From assembly GCA_009700025.1 (NCBI GenBank), contig WLMW01000010.1:1-33194 (forward strand): 33,194 nucleotides of DNA, written 5' to 3'. The position numbers and the translations under genes were made by a program. Source of the DNA: Actinomycetota bacterium (GTDB taxonomy: Bacteria; Actinomycetota; Actinomycetes; Nanopelagicales; Nanopelagicaceae). The notes beneath the pieces were generated by a model. The model searched no databases and was not told where the DNA came from. It was given only the letters and a program-made list of their open reading frames with translations. Shown in pieces: positions 22,980 through 29,448 of the stretch. The stretch's first letter is position 1. Every line of letters starts with the position of its first letter.

Positions 22980-23615
22980 ATGGAAACGTTAACGATGCTT
23001 ACTAAAGAAGAGTTCTATGCAAAGTGGAGTAGCTTGCATAGCGATGCACCCGTAAGCGGGGTGGTTGCTTGGTGGCTAAAGATTTCATATCGCTGTGGAT
23101 TGATTGCTACCTTGTTGAGGATTTCTCCAAATGCTTTGACGATTCTTGGGCTTATAAGTGCTGTAATAACGGCATTCACGGCAACTTCATGGTGGGCTCT
23201 AGTCTTTCTTGTATTTTCTCTTTTTTGTGATGGCATCGATGGCAGTGTTGCAATCTTCCAAAAGCGTGACAGTGCTTGGGGTGCAACTCTTGATTCAGTG
23301 GTTGACCGAGTCAGTGAAGCTTTTTGGCTGTATGCACTTTATGTAATTGGAATTCCTGCTTGGCTAGCAATATCTCTTTGGAGTGTTGCGGCATTTCAGG
23401 AGTATGCACGAGCCAAGTTAAGTTCGTTAAAAGTTTCAGAAATTGGCATTGTTACCCCGGCCGAGCGGCCAGTACGTGCAAGCTTCCTTTTTATAACGCT
23501 GGTGATGTATCAGCTAGGTATTCCAGGAATTGAGTTCGTTGCTATTGGGTTCTTGGCAATTCAAATCATAAGTTTTATTTTGGTTGCTCGTTTCGCGCAC
23601 TCCCAATTGCATTAG
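22980..23615 (+). CDS. CDP-alcohol phosphatidyltransferase family membrane protein
   Basis: A 211-aa polytopic membrane enzyme of the family that moves a phospho-alcohol from a CDP-activated donor to an acceptor alcohol, for example in phosphatidylinositol-phosphate or phosphatidylglycerol-phosphate synthesis. The signature DxxDGxxAR...GxxxDxxxD is present as CDGIDGSVAI...GATLDSVVD, with all acids kept but the Arg after Ala replaced by Ile. ATG 22995 is an alternative start. The gene lies between the two carotenoid blocks and its 3' end overlaps the desaturase paralogue by 41 bp. Its substrates cannot be told from sequence; a link to carotenoids is suggested only by position. Confidence 0.85.
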   Translation: METLTMLTKEEFYAKWSSLHSDAPVSGVVAWWLKISYRCGLIATLLRISPNALTILGLISAVITAFTATSWWALVFLVFSLFCDGIDGSVAIFQKRDSAWGATLDSVVDRVSEAFWLYALYVIGIPAWLAISLWSVAAFQEYARAKLSSLKVSEIGIVTPAERPVRASFLFITLVMYQLGIPGIEFVAIGFLAIQIISFILVARFAHSQLH

Positions 23616-25080
23616 CCACAATCTCACCGCTCATTCCAACAAGCGGAAGTCCACCACCAGGATGAGCTGAACCACCAACACAGTAGAGGTTCTTAATCGG
23701 AGAGCGGTTCTTTGCGCGCATAAAAGCTGCTTTCGCTCCATTGCTCGAAGTCCCATAAATGGAGCCACCAGGAGCATTTGCCGATAGCTCTAAATCCGCT
23801 GGCGTTCTAATTGACAGAGTCTCCAATCGATCTCTTACGGATATTCCTCGAGCTTCAATTTGATCTATAATCTTTTGAGCGTAATCTCTAGCAAATTTCT
23901 CATCACTCCAGTCGAAACCATTAACTCCGTGGAATGGAGCATTAACCAGGACACTCCAGCTTTCGAGATCTGGGCTTTTCACCATCGCGTCATCATCTGG
24001 AGAACAGATGTAAATCGTTGGTTTTTCTACTGGCTTTTTATCATTAAAAATTGAGTTAAATTCAGCGTCATAGTCTTCTGGAAATAGAATTGTATGGTGA
24101 CTTAATTTTGGGCTTTCATTTTTACGAAGACCTAATAGTAATGTGAAGCCTGCAATAGATGTGTCTGCGGCTTTTAGATTTTTGCGAACTTTACGTAGTT
24201 TTCTATTTTCACCCAAAATCAATTGGTTATAGATCAGTTCGGCATCAGCATTTGCAACAATACGGTCAGCAGTGATTTCTGATCCATCAGCCAGAACAAC
24301 TCCTTCTGCTACCCCTTTTTTGATAATAATTTGTTTAACTCTTGAGTTGAAGTGGAAATTCACTCCAACATCAACGCATCTTTGTTGCACTAGCTGTGCA
24401 AGAGTCCCCAGTCCGCCTTTTATATGCCAAGCACCAAAAGCCTCCTCAACGTATGCGATGGTTGCAAGTACTGCAGGTGCTCTGCGCGGATCTGATCCAC
24501 TATATGTTGCATAGCGATCAAGAATGAACCGGAGGTGTTGATCAGGCAATTGTTCGTTAGCAAAGGTACGCAGCGATTTCCATGGTGCAATTGTGAGGAT
24601 GTCCCTAACAAGACTCCTTCGCTTCAATAGAGAAAGTGGTGAACGAAGTTCAGATTCGATAAAAGGTTCGCGCGAAACATCCCACATTCTGGTTGCCCGC
24701 TTCATCATATTTTCCCAATACCCTGAGACTTCATCACCATAAGACTCTCTGATTGCGTTCAGAGTATGGTGTCTAGACGAGTTGGCAAATTTTACACTTG
24801 TACCATCTGTAAACCTATAGTCAAAGGATGGATTAACTGGTGTTATTTCGCAGAGTAAGCCAAGAGGTTTTCCAGTTCGGATAAAGAAATCTTTATAGAC
24901 AGCTGGCAGCGTTAATAATGATGGGCCAGTATCAAATGCAAATTTTCCAATCCACTCAGTTCGTAATTTCCCGCCATACGTATCTGATGCCTCATAAACA
25001 GTTACTGAGTGTCCAGAGCGTGCTAACCGCGCAGCCGCAGTCATTCCGCCCATTCCTGCACCGATTACAACAATTTTCAC
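23575..25080 (-). CDS. CrtI-family carotenoid desaturase, probable CrtD-type (acyclic end 3,4-desaturase)
   Basis: FAD-dependent carotenoid oxidoreductase paralogous to crtI. It begins MKIVVIGAGMGGMTAAA (GAGMGG), has the substrate motif FDTGPSLLTLP, and ends with the flavin motif CVGGSAHPGGGLPLVGMSG. The track starts at ATG 25098, but GTG 25080 overlaps the glycosyltransferase stop as GTGA and starts right at the Rossmann strand, giving 501 aa. Because the lycopene-forming crtI is elsewhere and this gene follows cruF- and glycosyltransferase-like genes, a CrtD-type C-3',4' desaturation of a 1-hydroxy end is the best guess. CrtN-like, CrtO-like or aldehyde-forming CrtP-like activity is possible. 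Confidence 0.85.
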   Translation of the reverse strand: MKIVVIGAGMGGMTAAARLARSGHSVTVYEASDTYGGKLRTEWIGKFAFDTGPSLLTLPAVYKDFFIRTGKPLGLLCEITPVNPSFDYRFTDGTSVKFANSSRHHTLNAIRESYGDEVSGYWENMMKRATRMWDVSREPFIESELRSPLSLLKRRSLVRDILTIAPWKSLRTFANEQLPDQHLRFILDRYATYSGSDPRRAPAVLATIAYVEEAFGAWHIKGGLGTLAQLVQQRCVDVGVNFHFNSRVKQIIIKKGVAEGVVLADGSEITADRIVANADAELIYNQLILGENRKLRKVRKNLKAADTSIAGFTLLLGLRKNESPKLSHHTILFPEDYDAEFNSIFNDKKPVEKPTIYICSPDDDAMVKSPDLESWSVLVNAPFHGVNGFDWSDEKFARDYAQKIIDQIEARGISVRDRLETLSIRTPADLELSANAPGGSIYGTSSNGAKAAFMRAKNRSPIKNLYCVGGSAHPGGGLPLVGMSGEIVANAIGSARNEQPK

Positions 25081-26147
25081 AATGTGCGGCCTTTCCATTG
25101 AATCTCTCGTCGCATGAGAAAAGAATAGGCGATGAGATAAATCAATAGGGCACTTGATGCAGGGTGTAGAAATGAGTAACTAAGACGACCTTTAGATTTA
25201 AAGGCACTCATCAGGCGCGATAGCACGATCAGTAGATACGCCAACAACCCGATTCTTGCGTTAGTCATGATAAAAATTAGAGGCGCAATGCCAGTCAAAA
25301 AGAGAAATACAGCAACTGAAATAGCACCCAATGTTGATCCAAAAGCAAAGCGAAGTGACTTTCCATAACCAGCTTCTATCTCATTCCAAGAAGCGTACAT
25401 TCGACACTCAGCAATATCTGCACCATTTACTACAACTCCACGAGCACCAGAGGCAACTAATCTGCGGGCTAGAAACACATCATCTAGAACTGCACTCTTT
25501 ACAGATTCATACCCACCGGCAACATCTAGAGCCGACCTTCTTGCGATAAAGAATTGACCATTTGCTACAGCCATAGAAGAAAACGATGTTCGTTCAGCAA
25601 TTCTTAGCAAAACCGTAGACATCCAGGACCACTGAAGTAACGGCTGAATTAATTTCTCACCAACAGTAAATGCCAACTGGCGCGGGTATGGTGACATGAA
25701 ATCAAGGCCAGTGGAGTTCATTAAAGAGATGGATTTGCTTATTGCATCAGGCTTTAATCGAACATCAGCATCGACTGAAATTATTATTTCACCTCTTGCT
25801 ACCTCTAATGATTGGTGAAGTGCCCAACTCTTACCAATCCAGCCTGGGGGGAGTAACGAACCTTTAATGATGTGAAAATTCTTCAACCCGGATACTGCGT
25901 CCTCGAGAAATTGGTAAGTCAGATCTTCAGAGTTATCGTCCAAAAAAATAAATTCAACATTCTTGAGTAATCGCTGATTCTTGAGGGAATCCACAAGCGC
26001 AATGACATTATTTGACTCATTGCGAAGTGGCACTAAAACACTAACGGACTCGGCAATCTCTGCAGTTTCTGAAGGGTTACGGATGGTGAAGAAGTTTATG
26101 AAAGTGATGATTACAAGAAATGTCGGCAATACAAGGATTAATTCCAT
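25077..26147 (-). CDS. GT2-family glycosyltransferase, CruG/CrtQ-like, probable carotenoid glycosyltransferase
   Basis: A membrane-bound family 2 glycosyltransferase. An N-terminal helix precedes the catalytic GT-A domain with VSVLVPLRNE, the nucleotide motif FLDDNSED, the metal motif SVDADVRL, and GWIGKSWAL, which recurs in carotenoid GT2 enzymes. Three or four C-terminal helices (LIVLSRLMSAFK region) anchor it. The track starts at TTG 26171; ATG 26147 is better, since it follows the cruF stop by 5 nt, giving 356 aa. Related enzymes add a sugar to the 1'-hydroxyl of gamma-carotene derivatives (CruG) or to carotenoid acids (CrtQ). The neighbouring CruF-like gene favours the former. Confidence 0.85.
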   Translation of the reverse strand: MELILVLPTFLVIITFINFFTIRNPSETAEIAESVSVLVPLRNESNNVIALVDSLKNQRLLKNVEFIFLDDNSEDLTYQFLEDAVSGLKNFHIIKGSLLPPGWIGKSWALHQSLEVARGEIIISVDADVRLKPDAISKSISLMNSTGLDFMSPYPRQLAFTVGEKLIQPLLQWSWMSTVLLRIAERTSFSSMAVANGQFFIARRSALDVAGGYESVKSAVLDDVFLARRLVASGARGVVVNGADIAECRMYASWNEIEAGYGKSLRFAFGSTLGAISVAVFLFLTGIAPLIFIMTNARIGLLAYLLIVLSRLMSAFKSKGRLSYSFLHPASSALLIYLIAYSFLMRREIQWKGRTL

Positions 26148-26152
26148 GAAAT

Positions 26153-26956
26153 CTATGGACGGCCAAGCCAACGAGTGAAGAAATATGGCGCAAGAATTAC
26201 TCCAAAAATACTGCCTGCGAAGAATGCAATTCCTGGCCTACTAAAGAAGAAGAGATTGCCAATGATTCCTGAAAATAGTATCCAGCCAAGATATACATCT
26301 ACCGCAGTATGAGAAGCACCAATTTTTCGTAAATCCCGGGGGAGAATCAGATGCAAGCTACCTATTAATCCCATCCCGGCCAGTAACCAACCAAAAGTAT
26401 TCGAGAGTGGAATTTCTGGTTGGAAAGGAACATGCGCGCCTTTAACTACCCAGGTCCAGCGACCTGAAGAGACCATGAGTGGGTCAAGAAATAAATCCCA
26501 GGCAGCAAGTGCAACTCCACCATAGAGAAAAATCCAGTTACCAGCAATTCTCCTTGATGCAATAAGTATTGGATGCGCCATCATAATCCAAGCAAAGGGG
26601 ACAACTAACGGAACTGCAAAAACATAAAAACCCAAGTCTGTCGAATAACTATATTCACCAAATGGCCACGAAGTGAGGACACCTATATGCTCGACAATAA
26701 GTGCGAAAAAGAAAGTGAAAGCTAAATATGTAAGCGCATATCGACCGCCAAATGCAAGTAATGCATGTAACAGCATTGCGCCTGCACCCCAGTAAACAAC
26801 TGAGATAGTAATGAGGCGAAGTGCTTCGCCATCTACCAGAGGATAAATAATTTGCAGTCCGATAGCTATTGAGAGAACAACCACCAGCATTGTGTTCATG
26901 CGCCGTGAGATGCTTCTATGGCGATTGCGTTTAGGTGTGTAGTGGCGAATCGACAT
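26153..26956 (-). CDS. cruF: CruF-like carotenoid 1',2'-hydratase (carotenoid biosynthesis membrane protein, DUF422)
   Basis: A 267-aa protein with about seven transmembrane helices and a basic N-terminus. The family core is visible as LIVEHIGVLTSWPFGEYSY, followed by VPFAWIMMAHP and AAWDLFLDPLMVSSGRWTW, with conserved Glu, His, Asp and Trp. CruF hydrates the psi end of gamma-carotene or lycopene, giving the 1'-hydroxyl later desaturated and glycosylated. The downstream glycosyltransferase and desaturase fit that sequence of steps. Internal ATGs at residues 20 and 23 leave some doubt about the exact start. The assignment comes from recalled family features, so cyclase-like paralogues are not excluded. 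Confidence 0.82.
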   Translation of the reverse strand: MSIRHYTPKRNRHRSISRRMNTMLVVVLSIAIGLQIIYPLVDGEALRLITISVVYWGAGAMLLHALLAFGGRYALTYLAFTFFFALIVEHIGVLTSWPFGEYSYSTDLGFYVFAVPLVVPFAWIMMAHPILIASRRIAGNWIFLYGGVALAAWDLFLDPLMVSSGRWTWVVKGAHVPFQPEIPLSNTFGWLLAGMGLIGSLHLILPRDLRKIGASHTAVDVYLGWILFSGIIGNLFFFSRPGIAFFAGSIFGVILAPYFFTRWLGRP

Positions 26957-26977
26957 GGTTGTAATTCTGCCCTATAA

Positions 26978-27640
26978 CTAGCCTTTGGTATTAATTGAGC
27001 CACGTACATTTATAAGCGCAAAGCGTGAAAACAGCTCTTCGGAGTACCACGAGTACTTTTTTGTCGCTGCAATTGCAGCATTATGAGCTTCACCCCGATA
27101 TGCAAAATCAGTAAGAGCGCCCGAGGACTCCCAAATTGAGAATGTGCCCTGAAGACCTATAGGCGCTTCTCCGATTCCTATAGCTGCTATGAGACCCGAA
27201 GAATCATGAAGCGAAGAGGTTACTGGTGGTACTGCGCGCCAAAATCTAAAGTTTTGAATGAATTTAATTCGTGCCCTCGTTATAGCGACTACCTGACCAT
27301 CCCATTTCTTTACTGAAGGCGTGAAGGGCTCTTGTTTTGACCACTTTCCATGAGATGAAATGGGTTCTAGAACTGCACGAAATTCGCTAATGGAGTTCTT
27401 GCGCCACTGTTTGACTACAAAGCATCGATCGAAATCTTCTACATCGTTGACTTGTGCGATTAATCCCCATCGCAGTGGATCTGCATCTTGTGGCGTAAAA
27501 GTTTCGCCTTTGCCAGTTCCTAGAGATTTGAAAAAACCAACATTCTTAGAACTCTTGAGAGAAAATCTTTCCAAAGCCATTGCTACTAAAGCAAAAGGTA
27601 ATGCCCTTTTTTTAATTGTCCAAAAATATGCAACTATCAC
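26978..27640 (-). CDS. crtA: CrtA-like (spheroidene monooxygenase family) carotenoid oxygenase
   Basis: A 220-aa soluble protein matching spheroidene monooxygenase, the heme enzyme that places a keto group at C-2 of acyclic carotenoid ends. Family landmarks seen in order are KSLGTGKGETFTP, a Trp-rich centre, LEPISSHGKWS, ARIKFIQNFRFWRAVP, IGIGEAPIGLQGTFSIWES, and the C-terminal WYSEELFSRFALI. CrtA is best known from purple bacteria; here it stands at the head of the hydratase, glycosyltransferase and desaturase genes, so a 2'-keto group on the glycosylated end is predicted. The GTG start directly abuts the upstream small gene's TAA, indicating coupling. Confidence 0.85.
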   Translation of the reverse strand: MIVAYFWTIKKRALPFALVAMALERFSLKSSKNVGFFKSLGTGKGETFTPQDADPLRWGLIAQVNDVEDFDRCFVVKQWRKNSISEFRAVLEPISSHGKWSKQEPFTPSVKKWDGQVVAITRARIKFIQNFRFWRAVPPVTSSLHDSSGLIAAIGIGEAPIGLQGTFSIWESSGALTDFAYRGEAHNAAIAATKKYSWYSEELFSRFALINVRGSINTKG

Positions 27641-27862
27641 TTAGTGCCAGCGCACCATTCCAATTAATCCAGCCGTTGCATAGAAGAACTGCAGAAAGAG
27701 AATTCCTCTATGTTTTCCTAGATAAGCCCAGATTCCAATCAATATCGAAGAAGTCAAGAGGAGAAAAAAGCCAACGAACTCTGCACCAACATTTGCTGCA
27801 ACTAACAGCGAATAGATGATTGCTGTTAAAACACCAAGCCATTCAAATACTCGAGACTTCAT
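27641..27862 (-). CDS. Small three-helix membrane protein of unknown function
   Basis: A 73-aa protein almost entirely made of three hydrophobic segments, about residues 7-26, 29-50 and 54-71, ending GLIGMVRWH. I do not recognise a named family. The C-terminal LQFFYATAGLIGMVRW loosely resembles the LQ-rich helix with a terminal Gly/Trp pattern seen in the PnuC-type protein here, so a half-size PnuC/SemiSWEET-like protein is conceivable but weakly supported. ATG 27862 is preferred over the track's 27880 because it follows the ybaK stop by 4 nt. It abuts the crtA start, placing it firmly in the carotenoid transcription unit. Confidence 0.65.
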   Translation of the reverse strand: MKSRVFEWLGVLTAIIYSLLVAANVGAEFVGFFLLLTSSILIGIWAYLGKHRGILFLQFFYATAGLIGMVRWH

Positions 27863-27866
27863 TAAG

Positions 27867-28352
27867 TTATTCTCCAACAATCATTGATTTGGCACCAGTG
27901 ACACGAACCAACTCTTCAAAAGTTGTTGGATAAACGGCATGGGGATGGCCAGCCGCTGCCCAAATAATTTGATAGTCATTGAGCGCTTCATCTATCAGGG
28001 TCACTACGGGTGAAACCCAGCCAATGGGAGCGACTCCTCCTATTGAATAACCTGAAGAAGCTTTCACAAAATCAGCATCAACGCGGCCTAAAGAATCTAT
28101 GCCAAGCTTTAATGCGACAAGTTCAGTATCCACACGATGACGGCCTGAAGTAATGATTAAAAGAGGCGAGCCATTGGGTAATTTAAAAATAAGTGATGAT
28201 GCAATTTGACCAACTTCAACATTCAGGCTGGCTGCTGCTTCAGTTGCAGTACGAGCGCTCTCAGACAAAATATGGACTTCGCCGCTAACTCCTAATGAGT
28301 TTCGAGCCTCAATGAATCTTTTTACCGCGGCCTTTTCGAGGATATTTTCCAT
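27867..28352 (-). CDS. YbaK/EbsC-type aminoacyl-tRNA deacylase
   Basis: A 161-aa protein of the YbaK/ProX superfamily, which hydrolyses mischarged Cys-tRNA-Pro, Ala-tRNA-Pro and similar species as a trans-editing factor. Conserved parts are VGQIASSLIFK (with the lysine used in catalysis), SGYSIGGVAPIG, and AAAGHPHAVYPTT near the C-terminus. The length is normal for a free-standing domain. It lies 26 bp downstream of the sulfotransferase and 4 bp upstream of the small membrane protein gene. It is a housekeeping function embedded in a carotenoid unit, with no evident metabolic link. Confidence 0.9.
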   Translation of the reverse strand: MENILEKAAVKRFIEARNSLGVSGEVHILSESARTATEAAASLNVEVGQIASSLIFKLPNGSPLLIITSGRHRVDTELVALKLGIDSLGRVDADFVKASSGYSIGGVAPIGWVSPVVTLIDEALNDYQIIWAAAGHPHAVYPTTFEELVRVTGAKSMIVGE

Positions 28353-28378
28353 CAGTGCAATTAACTCTCTATTATTTA

Positions 28379-29344
28379 TTAGTTCAGATCCGAATAGAAA
28401 CCAATACTATCTCTACGAAGCCGCGCAACCATTTCGTTATAGGCAGGGATAAATTCAGGATCCTTAATTTCTTCTCGCCAGCGACCCATTCTTGCAGCGG
28501 ATGGTTGCATCCGTTCGTGCAAAAAATCCGCCATCTGTGGAGAATCTTCAATCTTAAGAAAAGTCAGAAGCGAATTATAAGTCTCAGTCGATTTTTGGGA
28601 CACGAGCTCTTCGATTGAAATTGTAAGTTGTTGATCTTTAGGTACTCGTGATAGCGAAGAATGACCGGCTCTTATTCGCTTTTCAAACCACTCAATTCCT
28701 TCTAGGGCAGTGGTAGGTCCCCAGTCCTTAGTTAGCAATGAAGCGATTGTATCTCTCGGATCACGGACCATATTAATGAAAAGAGCGGTCGGATAAAGCT
28801 GAAAGAGGCGGTGAGCATTTGGAATATTCATAGGTGTCGTGTCAATCCAGAATTTTTCACCCCTATTATTACTTTGATGATTGATGAGTTGAATGAGTAA
28901 TTTTCTCGCTGCTTTTACTTTATTTCGGAAAACGCTTACTTTAAATTCACTGAAAGAGGAATCAAATTCTTCACGGGTAATGCCAGAGAGCAATCCACGT
29001 CCATGTGGAGGTGGCGCATCGATATCCCACCAGGTTGAATTGATTTTCGCCTCTAAGGCAATTAGAGCATTTCCAACCTTTTCTCTCTCACGAATTTTGC
29101 GATCACGTCTGGTCCGCAAGTTATAAAAGGGGATAGGATTATTTTCTTTAGGCGGCGCGAACTGAGAACCAAAGGTAAGATCTAGAAGTCCACCAGCGTT
29201 CGTTGTAAATTTCAATTCAATAGGAAGGCTAGCCCGGATAGCAGGGTGATTGTCGAGTAAGTCAGCGATAATAGTTGTTCCACTTCGACCTGTTCCGCCG
29301 ACAAAAATCATTATCGGCGTACGACTTTGATTCTCAATTCCCAC
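28379..29344 (-). CDS. PAPS-dependent sulfotransferase (family 1/3 type)
   Basis: A 321-aa soluble sulfotransferase. The 5'-phosphosulfate loop is GGTGRSGTT (16-24) and the 3'-phosphate motif is NMVRDPRDTIASL. The enzyme would transfer sulfate from PAPS to a hydroxyl or amine of a glycan, lipid or small molecule; the acceptor is not predictable. It shares the architecture and several motifs (ASLP-E-F, GLLDL, EELV-QK) with the divergent gene at 29449, so the two are paralogues. The GTG start is 6 nt after TATTCT and has no close ribosome binding site. ybaK, a small membrane protein gene and the crtA-cruF block follow on the same strand. Confidence 0.88.
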   Translation of the reverse strand: MGIENQSRTPIMIFVGGTGRSGTTIIADLLDNHPAIRASLPIELKFTTNAGGLLDLTFGSQFAPPKENNPIPFYNLRTRRDRKIREREKVGNALIALEAKINSTWWDIDAPPPHGRGLLSGITREEFDSSFSEFKVSVFRNKVKAARKLLIQLINHQSNNRGEKFWIDTTPMNIPNAHRLFQLYPTALFINMVRDPRDTIASLLTKDWGPTTALEGIEWFEKRIRAGHSSLSRVPKDQQLTISIEELVSQKSTETYNSLLTFLKIEDSPQMADFLHERMQPSAARMGRWREEIKDPEFIPAYNEMVARLRRDSIGFYSDLN

Positions 29345-29350
29345 TCGCTC

Positions 29351-29360
29351 AGAATATCCT
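29351..29360. promoter_or_regulatory. -10 box of the minus-strand sulfotransferase, with overlapping plus-strand box
   Basis: AGAATATCCT contains TATTCT on the minus strand (29356-29351), exactly 6 nt before the sulfotransferase GTG. It also contains TATCCT on the plus strand (29355-29360) sharing the same TA. The minus box is the better supported; the plus box would be a second promoter for the 29449 gene. Confidence 0.5.
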
Positions 29361-29436
29361 TGAAACTCTTGTAAACTGACAGGAAACTCTCAGCAAAAAA
29401 CGTCTGTGGTGCTGGCAGATAACTCACGGCCACCAT

Positions 29437-29442
29437 TAGCCT
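29437..29442 (+). promoter_or_regulatory. -10 box of the plus-strand sulfotransferase
   Basis: TAGCCT lies exactly 6 nt before ATG 29449, with no Shine-Dalgarno in the spacer, pointing to a leaderless transcript. Confidence 0.5.
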
Positions 29443-29448
29443 CAAGAC

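Noticed and set aside
22949-23005. An 18-codon ORF (MSSATTSKEIN...) before the CDP-alcohol transferase, as a leader peptide
   Set aside because: Its ATG directly abuts the best -10 box, so transcription would begin inside it, and it has no ribosome binding site.
25081-25098. ATG 25098 as start of the desaturase paralogue
   Set aside because: It adds MERPHI in front of the Rossmann strand and runs 22 bp into the glycosyltransferase gene; the GTGA overlap at 25080 is the more typical coupled start.
26148-26171. TTG 26171 as start of the GT2 gene
   Set aside because: It lies within cruF, while ATG 26147 follows the cruF stop by 5 nt and begins at the first helix.
28353-28378. A separate promoter for ybaK (TTAATT 6 nt before the ATG)
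   Set aside because: The box departs from TANNNT and the gap to the upstream gene is only 26 bp; co-transcription is equally likely, so it was not listed as a feature.
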